Below are positions 1 through 9,713 of a stretch of 64,000 nt of DNA, piece by piece (the stretch's first letter is position 1; each line of letters starts with the position of its first letter). The position numbers and the translations under genes are program-made. Where the stretch lies: assembly GCA_019352875.1 (NCBI GenBank), contig JAAAFW010000015.1, positions 1,156,056-1,220,055 of the forward strand. The letters are read 5' to 3'. The notes beneath the pieces were generated by a model. The model worked only from the letters and a program-made list of their open reading frames with translations, was not told the origin of the DNA and ran no database searches. The stretch is from Pedobacter cryoconitis. Lineage in GTDB: Bacteria > Bacteroidota > Bacteroidia > Sphingobacteriales > Sphingobacteriaceae.

Positions 1-1140
1 GCATCTTCTCAGCCTATGCAATATGTGGTGGGCGAAGAAGCTATAACTGCCTACCTGGAAGATGGAATGAGAGGCCGGTTTATCAAGTCAATAAAACAGA
101 TTTTGTCCAGAAGTAGTTTTATTGAAACACGCATTTTCCATCAACGTTATAATGCTTCCGACCTTGTCGCTTTGATCCTGAAGAACCTGAAGGCAAAAGC
201 AGATAAAATAACTGGTGAAGATTGCAGGAAAGCTGTAATTGGAAGACCTGTTTTCTTTGATGATGATAACAGTGCTAAGGATACGCTTGCACAAAACAGA
301 TTGAATAAAGCTGCGCAGTTGGCTGGATTTACCGAAGTTCGTTTTCAGTTTGAACCAATAGGAGCAGCATTTGCATATGAAAAAACAATAAAAAGCCAGG
401 AAAAGGTATTAGTTGCCGATTTAGGTGGTGGCACGACAGATTTTACTTATCTGGTGCTCGACCCCGAGCATTCCGGAAATACCGATCGTAGGGAAGATAT
501 GATCGCTTCGGGTGGTATTTACATCGGGGGCGATAGTTTTGACTCTGCTTTTATGTGGGATAAGGGTACTCCTTATTTTGGGAAAAATACAATGTATGAG
601 GCTACACCTGGTAAGATACTGAATGTTCCTAAATCACTCTTCGCCAACATTTGTACATGGGACAAAATGAATTTTTTTAACGGCCAGAAGATTCGAAATG
701 AAATACAGGATTATTACTACTACTCAAAAAATGACCCACAGTTTAAAAATCTGCTGACCTTAATCGAAAATAATCTCGGTTATTCTGTGTTCAGATCTAT
801 TGAGAAAACTAAAATAGCTTTATCCGCTGAGAGTACTACCGACTTCTCTTACCATCAGATGGATATTGATATTCAGGAAGATATTTCCAGAGCCGCATAT
901 GATAAGATTATTGAAAAGGATATCCGTAAAATTGATGTTTATCTCCAGGAGTTTATGGAGAAAAATAAGATTAAACCGGAAGATATTGATAGTTTATTCC
1001 TGACCGGCGGAAGCTCCCTTGTGGGCGGCGTGCAGGAACTTTTTAAAACTAGATTTCCTCATATTCCGGTAAATTCAGGTGATAATTTTACGAGTGTGGC
1101 CAAAGGACTGGCTTATAGCGGTTATCTTTTTGAAAATTAA
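1..1140 (+). CDS. Hsp70-like ATPase, 5' end missing at window edge
   Basis: The frame is already open at base 1, so the true start lies upstream; residue numbers here count from the first in-frame Met at 16. What remains is most of an Hsp70/actin-fold ATPase. The phosphate-2 loop VADLGGGTTDFTYL (about residues 133-146) and the adenosine motif FLTGGSSLVGG (about 328-338) are clear; the N-terminal phosphate-1 motif must lie outside the window. The protein stops soon after the adenosine motif, so it lacks the substrate-binding domain of DnaK and resembles the shorter YegD-type Hsp70-like proteins. A chaperone-like ATPase role is inferred from the family; the client is unknown. Confidence 0.85.
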   Translation, partial: ASSQPMQYVVGEEAITAYLEDGMRGRFIKSIKQILSRSSFIETRIFHQRYNASDLVALILKNLKAKADKITGEDCRKAVIGRPVFFDDDNSAKDTLAQNRLNKAAQLAGFTEVRFQFEPIGAAFAYEKTIKSQEKVLVADLGGGTTDFTYLVLDPEHSGNTDRREDMIASGGIYIGGDSFDSAFMWDKGTPYFGKNTMYEATPGKILNVPKSLFANICTWDKMNFFNGQKIRNEIQDYYYYSKNDPQFKNLLTLIENNLGYSVFRSIEKTKIALSAESTTDFSYHQMDIDIQEDISRAAYDKIIEKDIRKIDVYLQEFMEKNKIKPEDIDSLFLTGGSSLVGGVQELFKTRFPHIPVNSGDNFTSVAKGLAYSGYLFEN

Positions 1141-1160
1141 AGGAATTTTTCTGGAAATAT

Positions 1161-1207
1161 AAAGCCTTCCTGCTTTTTCGGTTTAATCGAAAAGCAGGAA
1201 GGCTTTT
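1161..1207. terminator. Bidirectional intrinsic terminator
   Basis: A 17-bp perfect inverted repeat (1161-1177 with 1190-1206) has an A-rich left flank and a T-rich right flank. It sits between two convergent genes, the Hsp70-like gene and the OsmC-like gene, and can serve both. Confidence 0.85.
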
Positions 1208-1227
1208 GCTTTATAGGAAGTTGCTCA

Positions 1228-1641
1228 TCAGACCTTCAATTCATGGCTTTCTATAGTGATAGGATTAGATAAAATCTTGTGGATCGGGCATTTATCGGCA
1301 ATTTGCATCAGTCTTGACCTTTGTTCCTGCGTCAGTTCACCTTCCATTTCAATTTTACGAATGATGCGTGTAGAAGCATCCATTTTTTCTTCCGCACTGA
1401 TGCTGAGCTGGATTCTGATACTGGTTAATGGATATTCCTTGCGATCGGCATACATTCGCATAGTTATCGCTGTACAGCTTCCAAGACTGGCTAACAACAA
1501 TGATCCGGGAGGCATAGCTTCATTAGTTCCTCCTTTATCTTCGGGTTCATCGGCATAAACCAGATGTCCCCCGGCATAAATTTTTGTCAGGTAGCGTGCT
1601 TGGTCTAATTCTGTGACTGCTGTAATCAGGTCTTCTGGCAT
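1228..1641 (-). CDS. OsmC/Ohr-family thiol peroxidase-like protein
   Basis: This 137-residue protein has the full length of the OsmC/Ohr family. Both family cysteines are present: Cys56 in ASLGSCTAIT and Cys118 in ADKCPIHK. In characterised members this pair reduces organic hydroperoxides. The GSLLLASLGSC helix is the typical core segment. No signal peptide is seen, so it should be cytoplasmic. The general OsmC group, rather than the Ohr subgroup, is the safer call because Ohr-specific motifs are not obvious. It is a single-gene unit converging on the Hsp70-like gene. Confidence 0.85.
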   Translation of the reverse strand: MPEDLITAVTELDQARYLTKIYAGGHLVYADEPEDKGGTNEAMPPGSLLLASLGSCTAITMRMYADRKEYPLTSIRIQLSISAEEKMDASTRIIRKIEMEGELTQEQRSRLMQIADKCPIHKILSNPITIESHELKV

Positions 1642-1718
1642 ATCTAAATGGGTTTAAGTTTGTTCCTTGTTCTAAATAACAACAACATTAGGTACCAAAT
1701 CGTTTTTCCGATCAGCTC

Positions 1719-2957
1719 TTAGTGGAAAAACAAGTAGGCTACAAAAACAGCCGCGATAACTCCCGCCAAATCTGCAATTAAACCCATTGGGATAGCATAC
1801 CTGGTTTTTTTAATTCCAACAGAACCAAAATAAAGTGCTACGATATAAAATGTTGTATCTGCTGAACCATTAAAAATACAGGATAGACGACCTACGAATG
1901 AATCCGGCCCGAAAGTTTTCATAGTGTCAACCATCATCGCTTTGGCACCACTTCCACTCAGCGGTTTAATCAAGGCAGTTGGTAAGGCAGGAGTAAAATC
2001 GGTATTCAGACCTGTATGCATAAAACACCAGGTGAAACCGTCGACAATATACCCCAATACTCCTGAATTTCTTAGAACTCCAATAGCTACCAGCATTCCG
2101 ATTAAATAGGGAATAATGGTGATACAAGTTGTAAATCCGCCTTTTGCCCCCTCAATAAACGCTTCATAAACATTTACTTTTTTGCGCAGAGCACCAAGTA
2201 TAAAAGCAATTATAATGAAAAACAGGATGAAATTTGATGCCACTTTTGATACAATTTCAATCTCCGTTTTACTCAGGTAGTTACTGAAATAAAATATTAA
2301 TCCGGCTAGAAATAGAGTTATTCCACCAAGCCAGGCAATGACAACCCTGTTAAATAGATTTATCTTCTGTTTAATTGCTACAGCGATCATTCCGACAACA
2401 GTTGCAACATAAGTCGCAATCATGCAGGGAATAAAGATGTCAGACGGGTCTGCTGCGCCCAGAATAGCCCTTTGTGCCATAATACTAAGCGGAATAAGGG
2501 TTAATCCAGATGTATGTAGTACCAAAAACATAATCTGCGCATTGCTTGCTGTGTCTTTATTGGGGTTAATTTCCTGCAAGCTCTGCATCGCCTTAAGTCC
2601 GAAAGGGGTGGCTGCATTATCCAGACCCAGAAGGTTTGCTGAAAAGTTCATCACCATGTGTCCGGTTGCTGGATGATTTTTAGGTACTTCAGGGAATATA
2701 CGGCTGAAAAATGGGCCGATAATACGCGACAGGAAGTTTATGGCGCCAGCTTTCTCACCAATATTCATAATGCCAAGCCATAAAGTCATAATACCTATCA
2801 GAGGTAGAGCAATATCCATTACACCAACTTTGGCCGACTCAAATGTTCCGTCTATTATCAGTTTGAAAATTTCTGTATCGCCGAAGAATATCAGCCGGAT
2901 CAGTGCAACAACAAATGCAATTACAAAAAATGCAATCCACAGGTAATTTAAAGCCAT
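1719..2957 (-). CDS. Fused SpmA-SpmB nucleoside-recognition (Gate) membrane protein
   Basis: This 412-residue polytopic membrane protein carries two Gate (nucleoside recognition) domains. The first half (about 1-200) matches SpmA, with conserved MNFSANLLGLDNAATPFGLK. The second half (about 235-412) matches SpmB, with TALIKPLSGSGAKAMM and FNGSADTTFYIVALYFG. In Bacillus these are two separate spore-maturation proteins; here they are one chain. The organism is not expected to sporulate, so the spore name is misleading. A transport role is likely but the substrate is unknown. Confidence 0.85.
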   Translation of the reverse strand: MALNYLWIAFFVIAFVVALIRLIFFGDTEIFKLIIDGTFESAKVGVMDIALPLIGIMTLWLGIMNIGEKAGAINFLSRIIGPFFSRIFPEVPKNHPATGHMVMNFSANLLGLDNAATPFGLKAMQSLQEINPNKDTASNAQIMFLVLHTSGLTLIPLSIMAQRAILGAADPSDIFIPCMIATYVATVVGMIAVAIKQKINLFNRVVIAWLGGITLFLAGLIFYFSNYLSKTEIEIVSKVASNFILFFIIIAFILGALRKKVNVYEAFIEGAKGGFTTCITIIPYLIGMLVAIGVLRNSGVLGYIVDGFTWCFMHTGLNTDFTPALPTALIKPLSGSGAKAMMVDTMKTFGPDSFVGRLSCIFNGSADTTFYIVALYFGSVGIKKTRYAIPMGLIADLAGVIAAVFVAYLFFH

Positions 2958-2984
2958 ATATATGTTTGAAGCTATGAATGTAAC

Positions 2985-3025
2985 AAAAAAGGATCTGCAT
3001 TCCTGAGAATGCAGATCCTTTTTTA
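2985..3025 (-). terminator. Intrinsic terminator of the S9 peptidase gene
   Basis: An 11-bp perfect stem (2991-3001 with 3008-3018) has a 6-nt loop. It is flanked by an A-run and a T-run, so it can act on either strand. It lies just past the stop of the S9 peptidase gene on the minus strand. Confidence 0.85.
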
Positions 3026-3045
3026 ATTTAATATGGTGGCTGAGA

Positions 3046-5886
3046 CTAAGGTTTTTCGTCCGTTAGTTCAAAACCCCACGTTTTGCCTTTTTCAGTTGCA
3101 GGAATTCCGCTTGTCATCCAAACGGGTGCCTTAGCTCCTTTCAGATAATAATCGAAAAACTGCTGCTCACGGATCTGAATGTCTTTTCTATTCTGACGCA
3201 GTACTAAATTATGTGCCTCATTGTTATAGTTCAGCATCCATACTGGTTTACCTAGTCTTCTAAGACCAGTAAACATTTCAATACCCTGGTACCAAGGCAC
3301 AGCTCCATCAGCATCATTAGCCATGACTACAACTGGTGTATTTACTTTAGGAAATGCAAATAAAGGTGAGTTTTCGATATATAGTTCTGGTTTCTCCCAA
3401 AGGGTTGCACCAATTCTGCTCTGTGTTTTCTCATATTGAAACTGTCTGTTCATTCCTGACTCCCAACGCATACCACCATATGCAGAAGTCATATTCACTA
3501 CTGGAGCACCCGCCCAGGCTGCAGCATACATATCTGTTCTTGTAATCAGGTGTGCAACCTGATAACCACCCCAGCTTTGTCCCTGGATCCCAATCTTAGT
3601 TCCATCAACCCAGCTGTTCTTTTTAAGTGATTCTACACCTGAATTGATATATTCTTCGGCAGATCTTCCCGGGTAACCAGTTTCATAACTGATGTCCGGT
3701 GCAAATACCAAGTATCCGTTACTTACAAAATATGGAATGTTTAATCTGGAAGGTGTAGGAGCAGGAGCATTATAAGCATACAAACCATCAGTTAATTTCT
3801 CATAGAAATAAGCGATCATCGGATATTTTTTAGCCGGATCAAAATTCTCTGGTTTATATAAAATACCTTCTGCCTGATGGCCTTTCGGAGTTGTCCATTT
3901 AACCAGTTCTGCAGTTCCCCAGTTATACTGTTGCTGCTGCAGGTTAGTTTGACTTAGTTTAGTTTCTGTTTTCAGATCTGCAGATGCATAAACATCAGGA
4001 GAGTTAGTGTAATTGCCCTTGTCATAGAGATAACGTTCTGCAGATTTAGCTTTAATTACCGCGGAATACTTATACTTCGCCATAACCAGTAATTCAGGAT
4101 TTTTACTGTTAGAAACGGATGTTTTATAGAAACCATTTTCTTTGGTCACTTCATTGAAAGCGCTCAATAGAATTTCTGATTTTTTACCGATAAAACGTTC
4201 TTCAGGATCAGTTTGTAAATAGCGGAAAGTCAATTTATTTTGTCTTCCGAATCCATTGGTCAGGTTTTTTGCTGCTGATTTGCCATCTGGTGAGAATGAC
4301 CAAATATCATATTTGTCATAAACTAATATCTGTTTGTCGTCTGCTGTCCAGCCTGCAAGACCATATTGTCCTGGTTCATCCGGCACGTCATTGTCCTCAT
4401 TTGCAAATTTCACGGTAGCAGACCCTGTTAAGGAGATCGTTTTGCCGGTAGCAACTGAATAGGATGACCAGTTTCCTGTAGTTTTGTCAAAATAGGCAAT
4501 GTAATTACCTCCGGGAGATGCAAATACGCTGCCTCTCAAACCACTGATGATTTTCTTGCGATTACCATTACGTGTGTCCACCAAATAATAGTCACGAATG
4601 GAACCCGCTGTCCACTGCATCTGAATTCTATTGCCGAAGTCGGTAGATGCTAATACATAATTTGCATCGCCTTCATTCAATATACTCGCCTCAGGTAATT
4701 TAAGATCTGTCAACGGAACGATTTTCGGATCACTGCTGTAAATATCAATAGCAGTCAGATATGATCTTTTAGATTCTTTATCTGCATTTTTTAATTGCAT
4801 TGGCTGCAGATAATCATCTTTATAACCCCAGATATCGAGCTTAGCATTTTCGAAATCTACCAGGGTAGTGTCTTTTTCTTTTTTGACAGGAGCAATCCCA
4901 AAATAGAGTTTGTTACCTTCTTTGCTGAAGGTTAAAGTGCCATCACCGCTTACGGCCCAATTTGCTGGCATACCTTCAATTTCCTGATCGACCAGAGACT
5001 GTGCAGTATCCAGTGATAATGAGTTAAAGTAAATACTGTAATCTTTAATTTCTTTTTTATCAGGAGAGGTTTCACCGAGGAAAACAACCTGCTCGCCGTC
5101 TTCGTCAAATACGAATCCCTTAAAATTACCTTTTACGCCAACAAGAGTTTTAGTTGTACCTTTTAATGTGTTAAACAAATAAACACCAGGTTTATTATTT
5201 TTATCTTTTTTAGACACAGCTACAGCAAATACCAACTGTTTTCCATTTTTGCTCATCGCATAATTGGTCACATTCGGAAATGTACGCTCTGTAGCTGTAA
5301 GCAGGTTTCTTAACACGAGGTCAGAACCTTCTTTGCCATCTTTTTTTGTTGCATCATCATCTGCAAAAAAAGCATCTTCTGCATCTGAATCTTTAGGTGT
5401 TGCTGCAGTCGCTTTCTTGGTCGTGTCTAATACTGGTTCTTTCTGATAAGCAAGGAAACTACCCTCGTTTTCAGGAAGTATAAATGATTTAACACGCCCC
5501 ACTTTATATATAGCTGCGGTCGCCAGGTTAATTACACCAAGAGAGTCTTTGGACATTTCAGCTGGTTTCTTCTTTTTGATTTTTTCCAGCCTTGTATCTT
5601 TAAAGAAGGGTTTAATGAGGAATGCTGCAAATTTTGAATCTGCACTGAATTGCATCTTTTCACCTCTGCTAACGTTAATTTTCCCGGAAGCTGCCAGGTT
5701 CTGAAAGTATAAATTCGCGTCGCCTTCTTGTTTCAGAACGGAATAAGAAGCCCATTGTCCATTAGGGGATAGTTTTTTAACACCTATACTCTCCCAGGAA
5801 TCATAAACCGTATGGTCTAAGGGTTTCTTCTGCGCAAATGCGACGCTCGCACAGAGGAGGAGAATAAAAGTAAATTTGTTTTGCAT
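3046..5886 (-). CDS. Secreted S9-family serine peptidase (prolyl oligopeptidase-like)
   Basis: I place the start at 5886 because it begins a clean signal peptide, MQNKFTFILLLCASVAFAQ; the in-frame Met at 5934 would add 16 residues ahead of it. The 946-residue product has a long N-terminal propeller-like region and a C-terminal alpha/beta hydrolase. The catalytic triad is visible: Ser in GQSWGGYQ (about 770), Asp in NDADGAVPW (about 858) and His in NNEAHNL (about 890). The N-terminal part has a low-complexity stretch rich in Lys, Asp and Ala. It should act on peptides in the periplasm or at the cell surface. It is a single transcription unit. Confidence 0.88.
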   Translation of the reverse strand: MQNKFTFILLLCASVAFAQKKPLDHTVYDSWESIGVKKLSPNGQWASYSVLKQEGDANLYFQNLAASGKINVSRGEKMQFSADSKFAAFLIKPFFKDTRLEKIKKKKPAEMSKDSLGVINLATAAIYKVGRVKSFILPENEGSFLAYQKEPVLDTTKKATAATPKDSDAEDAFFADDDATKKDGKEGSDLVLRNLLTATERTFPNVTNYAMSKNGKQLVFAVAVSKKDKNNKPGVYLFNTLKGTTKTLVGVKGNFKGFVFDEDGEQVVFLGETSPDKKEIKDYSIYFNSLSLDTAQSLVDQEIEGMPANWAVSGDGTLTFSKEGNKLYFGIAPVKKEKDTTLVDFENAKLDIWGYKDDYLQPMQLKNADKESKRSYLTAIDIYSSDPKIVPLTDLKLPEASILNEGDANYVLASTDFGNRIQMQWTAGSIRDYYLVDTRNGNRKKIISGLRGSVFASPGGNYIAYFDKTTGNWSSYSVATGKTISLTGSATVKFANEDNDVPDEPGQYGLAGWTADDKQILVYDKYDIWSFSPDGKSAAKNLTNGFGRQNKLTFRYLQTDPEERFIGKKSEILLSAFNEVTKENGFYKTSVSNSKNPELLVMAKYKYSAVIKAKSAERYLYDKGNYTNSPDVYASADLKTETKLSQTNLQQQQYNWGTAELVKWTTPKGHQAEGILYKPENFDPAKKYPMIAYFYEKLTDGLYAYNAPAPTPSRLNIPYFVSNGYLVFAPDISYETGYPGRSAEEYINSGVESLKKNSWVDGTKIGIQGQSWGGYQVAHLITRTDMYAAAWAGAPVVNMTSAYGGMRWESGMNRQFQYEKTQSRIGATLWEKPELYIENSPLFAFPKVNTPVVVMANDADGAVPWYQGIEMFTGLRRLGKPVWMLNYNNEAHNLVLRQNRKDIQIREQQFFDYYLKGAKAPVWMTSGIPATEKGKTWGFELTDEKP

Positions 5887-5949
5887 AATTAATGGTTGTG
5901 TTTGATGGAATGTTTTAAAATTTAAAAATTGCAATTAATTCCCGGTTTA

Positions 5950-5963
5950 CCATACATGTATGG
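5950..5963. promoter_or_regulatory. 14-bp perfect palindrome upstream of the S9 peptidase
   Basis: CCATACATGTATGG is a perfect 14-bp palindrome, 63 bp upstream of the peptidase start. It has no T-run, so it is not a terminator. It could be an operator near the transcription start. No regulator is identified. Confidence 0.3.
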
Positions 5964-5994
5964 CAAATTTTACATCTAAAGCAGGAAAAAAGAC

Positions 5995-6024
5995 AAAAAA
6001 AAAGGTATCCTCTAAGGGATACCT
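5995..6024 (-). terminator. Intrinsic terminator of yidC
   Basis: The 8-bp stem GGTATCC/GGATACC type hairpin (6003-6010 with 6017-6024) is followed on the minus strand by a run of T. It lies just downstream of the yidC stop. Confidence 0.85.
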
Positions 6025-6047
6025 TTTTCATAAAACCAAAACAGGAA

Positions 6048-7850
6048 TTATTTATTTTTATTCTGCTGCGTTTTCGCTTGTTGCTGCTGACGCATATAAT
6101 CATCCAGACGTGTCTGGAATTTAGATTTTTTCTTTTGTTCTTCTGGCTTTTTCTTGTTTTCTTTCAGGATATTATGAATTTTCTCATCATTAACCAGCGA
6201 CTTGATTAGAAACTGCTGACCGAAAGTAAGCATGTTCGCAAGGAAGTAATAATAGTTCAGACCTGAAGGGTAACTGTTTAACACACCCAGGAATACGATC
6301 GGCATGATATAACCAATGTATTTCATCTGACCTGTTGCACCTGAAACCTGATTATTGAAATAAGTGTAAATCAATGTTGATATGGTCATCAGCACACACA
6401 TTAAACTCAAGTGATCACCAATGAATGGAATAGTGAAACCAAACTTAATGAAATCATCATAAGTTGATAAATCATGCATCCACAGGAAGCTTTGTCCTCT
6501 TAACTCGAATAAGTTCGGGAAGAAGAAGAAGAAGGCCATTACAATAGGTAACTGAAGCAGCATCGGTAGACATCCACCAAGTGGGTTAACACCCACCTGT
6601 TTATAAAGTTTCAGGTATTCCTGTTGTAAAAGTGTAGCGTTGTCTTCTCCAACTTTTGCTTTGATCTCGTCCATCTCCGGCTTAAGAATACGCATCTTAG
6701 CCATAGAGATATAAGACTTGTATGTTAGTGGAGATAAAACAAGTTTCAGGGCTATAGTTAATACTAAAATGATTAGTCCGTAGTTCCAGCCAAATCCTTC
6801 AAGGAAATTAAACACTGGTAATACAACAAATCTGTTGATGTATTTTAATGGCCAGTAACCCATTTCAACCAGTTTCTCAATTTCCTGGCCCTGCGCTTTT
6901 AATACTTTAAACTGATTAGTACCAAAATAGAACTTCATTTTGTAGTTCTGTGCAGCAAGCTGGTTAAATGGTAAACTTAAATCTGCATGATAACCTTTGA
7001 CTTGTTCAGGAGTAGTTAAAACAGTTACACCTAATTTAACCTTAGCAAAAGGATCAGCAGGGATCAATACAGCTGAGAAAAAGTGTTGCTTGAAGGCGAT
7101 CCACTCGATCTTGGATTTAGAAAGATCTTCCGTTTCATCTTTGGCAATGCTTAGGTGATCTGGATTTTTGTCTACATACTTATAGTAAGGGGCAGAATAC
7201 TGCTGCTCATTTTTCAGTGATTTTTCCTGTTGCAATAATACTGTAGACCAGTTTAATGCAATACTATCTCTCTGAATTACCTGATTCATACCGTTCAGGT
7301 TAATATTGAACCCAACATTATGCGACTCCGGCTGCAGATCGTAAACAAACTCAATAAATTTATCATTACTGTAGTTAGCACGCATAGCCATTGAACGCTC
7401 TGTCAGTACCGGGGTAAAGTACAAATCGTTAGTGTTGACTTTTTTACCACCGATAACCAGCGTTAAGCCAAACTCGTTTTTGTCACCATCAAATAAAACG
7501 ACAGGTTTACCCTGGTAATTTTTCTCATTCTTAAGCTCAACAGATTTAATTTTACCTCCTTTATTGCTGAAGGTTAATTTCAGTTCGTTATTTTCAAGAA
7601 CACTTGTAGCTTCTGTACCTGAAATGTTGGCACCAAAAGGTCCGTTTAAAGTTGCCGAATCCAATGCTGGAACTGCAGTTTGTGCAGCTGCTGCTGCAGG
7701 AGTAGTAACTGTTCCCGCTTTTTTTGCTGAATCCAGTGCAATTCGTTCACGTTCCTGCTTTAATTCAGCCTCACTTGGCTTGAAGAAATAGAAGGATCCT
7801 GCCAGAACGATCATAATCAGGAATAATCCTGTGAATGTATTTTTATCCAT
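6048..7850 (-). CDS. yidC: Membrane protein insertase YidC
   Basis: This 600-residue inner-membrane protein inserts and folds membrane proteins, alone or with SecYEG. It shows one N-terminal membrane segment (about 7-24), a large periplasmic domain (about 25-350), and a conserved C-terminal hydrophobic domain (about 365-575). The latter contains FGWNYGLIILVLTIALKLVL and VNPLGGCLPMLLQLPIVMAF. The tail is rich in Lys and Gln, as usual for ribosome contact. It lies 20 bp downstream of pyrG on the same strand, so the two are probably cotranscribed. Confidence 0.97.
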   Translation of the reverse strand: MDKNTFTGLFLIMIVLAGSFYFFKPSEAELKQERERIALDSAKKAGTVTTPAAAAAQTAVPALDSATLNGPFGANISGTEATSVLENNELKLTFSNKGGKIKSVELKNEKNYQGKPVVLFDGDKNEFGLTLVIGGKKVNTNDLYFTPVLTERSMAMRANYSNDKFIEFVYDLQPESHNVGFNINLNGMNQVIQRDSIALNWSTVLLQQEKSLKNEQQYSAPYYKYVDKNPDHLSIAKDETEDLSKSKIEWIAFKQHFFSAVLIPADPFAKVKLGVTVLTTPEQVKGYHADLSLPFNQLAAQNYKMKFYFGTNQFKVLKAQGQEIEKLVEMGYWPLKYINRFVVLPVFNFLEGFGWNYGLIILVLTIALKLVLSPLTYKSYISMAKMRILKPEMDEIKAKVGEDNATLLQQEYLKLYKQVGVNPLGGCLPMLLQLPIVMAFFFFFPNLFELRGQSFLWMHDLSTYDDFIKFGFTIPFIGDHLSLMCVLMTISTLIYTYFNNQVSGATGQMKYIGYIMPIVFLGVLNSYPSGLNYYYFLANMLTFGQQFLIKSLVNDEKIHNILKENKKKPEEQKKKSKFQTRLDDYMRQQQQAKTQQNKNK

Positions 7851-7870
7851 TATAGTTGTTTAAACGCCTT

Positions 7871-9487
7871 TTATTTGGTTTTTTTCTTCGCATACTCCAT
7901 CGCAGCGGCGACAAATTTAACAAAAAGAGGGTGAGGATTAGCAACTGTTGATTTTAATTCTGGATGAAATTGTCCACCAACGAAAAACGGATGATTTTTT
8001 AACTCAACAATTTCCACTAAATTACTATCAGGATTGATACCTGAAGCTGTCATACCTGCATTTTCATACTGTTCCAGATATGCGCTGTTAAATTCATAAC
8101 GATGTCTGTGACGTTCGTTAATTCTGGATTTTCCGTAGGCTGCAAAGGCTTTAGTTCCTTTTTTAAGTTCACATGGATAAGAACCCAGTCTCATTGTACC
8201 ACCTTTATGCGTGACAGTCTTCTGGTCTTCCATCATATTGATTACGGGAGCAGAAGTAGTTTCATCAATTTCAGTTGTGTTGGCTTCGCTTAAACCTAAA
8301 ACGTTACGGCCAAATTCAATCACTGCACATTGCATACCCAGACAAATTCCGAAGAATGGAACCTCGTTTTCTCTGACGTAACGAATGGAGTCAATTTTTC
8401 CTTCAATACCACGGCTTCCAAATCCGGGAGCGACCAGTACTCCATCAAGATGTTTTAATTTCTCTTCTGCGTTATCTGCATAAATGTCTTCGGAATGGAT
8501 ATACTCTACTCTTACTTTACATTCATTTTTAGCACCCGCGTGAATAAATGCCTCTGTGATTGATTTGTAAGCATCAGGTAGTTCTACATATTTACCAATC
8601 AAACCAATTCTTACTTCTGCAGTAGGGTTTTTCAATCTGCCCAGGAAATCTTTCCAGCTTTCCATGTCAGGTTCATTTTTCTGAGCAAGTTTTAATTTAC
8701 TTAGAACAGTTTTATCCAATTGCTCCTTCATCATTAATAAAGGCACTGAATAAATAGAAGAAGCATCAATAGATTCGATTACCGCGTTTACGTTTACATT
8801 ACAGAATAAAGCGATCTTTTTACGAATATCTGGTGTAATATGGTGTTCTGTACGGCAGACAAGAATGTCCGGTTGGATACCATATTCCAGTAATGCTTTT
8901 ACAGAGTGTTGAGTTGGTTTTGTTTTTAACTCTCCGGCAGCTGCCAGGTAAGGGATTAAAGTCAGGTGAATAACTATAGCGTTATTAGCTCCGGCTTCCC
9001 ATTTAAATTGTCTTACAGCCTCAATAAACGGAAGAGATTCAATATCACCCACAGTACCACCCAATTCGGTGATTACAATATCAAAATCTCCTGTTTCGCC
9101 CAGGATTCGCATATTACGTTTAATCTCGTCTGTAATATGCGGAACTACCTGTACAGTTTTTCCAAGGTATTCACCCTGACGTTCTTTGTTGATTACATTT
9201 TGATAAATACGTCCCGTCGTGATATTATTTGCCTGAGAAGTTGGTACGTTCAGGAAGCGTTCGTAATGACCAAGATCCAGATCAGTCTCTGCACCATCTT
9301 CGGTTACGTAGCATTCGCCATGCTCATAAGGGTTCAATGTTCCCGGATCAATATTGATATAAGGATCGAATTTCTGAATGGTTACCCTGTAACCTCTAGC
9401 TTGTAAAAGTTTGGCTAATGAAGCGGAGATGATGCCCTTACCCAAAGAGGAAGTGACACCGCCCGTAACAAAAATATACTTAGTCAT
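7871..9487 (-). CDS. pyrG: CTP synthase
   Basis: CTP synthase converts UTP to CTP using glutamine and ATP. The 538-residue length is normal. The N-terminal amidoligase domain begins KYIFVTGGVTSSLGKG. The C-terminal class I glutaminase domain has the nucleophile Cys in GICLGMQC (about 381) and the His/Glu pair in GQFHPE. It is the first gene of a pyrG-yidC unit. A -7 promoter box lies about 63 bp upstream, and the leader contains an imperfect hairpin (about 9508-9535). Confidence 0.97.
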   Translation of the reverse strand: MTKYIFVTGGVTSSLGKGIISASLAKLLQARGYRVTIQKFDPYINIDPGTLNPYEHGECYVTEDGAETDLDLGHYERFLNVPTSQANNITTGRIYQNVINKERQGEYLGKTVQVVPHITDEIKRNMRILGETGDFDIVITELGGTVGDIESLPFIEAVRQFKWEAGANNAIVIHLTLIPYLAAAGELKTKPTQHSVKALLEYGIQPDILVCRTEHHITPDIRKKIALFCNVNVNAVIESIDASSIYSVPLLMMKEQLDKTVLSKLKLAQKNEPDMESWKDFLGRLKNPTAEVRIGLIGKYVELPDAYKSITEAFIHAGAKNECKVRVEYIHSEDIYADNAEEKLKHLDGVLVAPGFGSRGIEGKIDSIRYVRENEVPFFGICLGMQCAVIEFGRNVLGLSEANTTEIDETTSAPVINMMEDQKTVTHKGGTMRLGSYPCELKKGTKAFAAYGKSRINERHRHRYEFNSAYLEQYENAGMTASGINPDSNLVEIVELKNHPFFVGGQFHPELKSTVANPHPLFVKFVAAAMEYAKKKTK

Positions 9488-9549
9488 GTTTGTGAGTTTG
9501 TGAAATAAAAGCAGCAGTAAGCGCTGTTTTATTGCTTTTGTACGGGATA

Positions 9550-9580
9550 CAAAGTTAACAAATATTGTGGTATAGAAAAG
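9550..9580 (-). promoter_or_regulatory. Promoter of pyrG-yidC (Bacteroidota type)
   Basis: On the minus strand a perfect TAACTTTG -7 box (9550-9557) is preceded, 19 bp upstream, by a T-rich -33 element (about 9577-9580). The expected start near 9543 gives a leader of about 55 nt. Confidence 0.6.
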
Positions 9581-9634
9581 TAAATTTTAGAGATTATGTA
9601 TTCAGCTGAGCCTGAGGAAAAATGGCTAAAAACG

Positions 9635-9660
9635 AAAAAGACCAGGATAATCTCCCGGCC
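9635..9660 (-). terminator. Intrinsic terminator, minus strand
   Basis: On the minus strand GGCCGGGA pairs with TCCTGGTC (two G-U pairs, 5-nt loop), followed by five T. The wobbles pair only on the minus strand. It probably ends the trpS-to-lipoprotein transcript, about 290 nt past the last stop codon. Confidence 0.7.
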
Positions 9661-9713
9661 TTTTTCAATAATATATTTGGTTAGAATATGCTGGTTTAGG
9701 CAGTGTTGCATGT

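Noticed and set aside
8966..9406. 146-residue plus-strand frame opposite pyrG
   Set aside because: It is fully antisense to a well-supported gene and has no domain signature.
9529..9711. 60-residue minus-strand frame
   Set aside because: It runs through an intrinsic terminator and has no convincing protein character.
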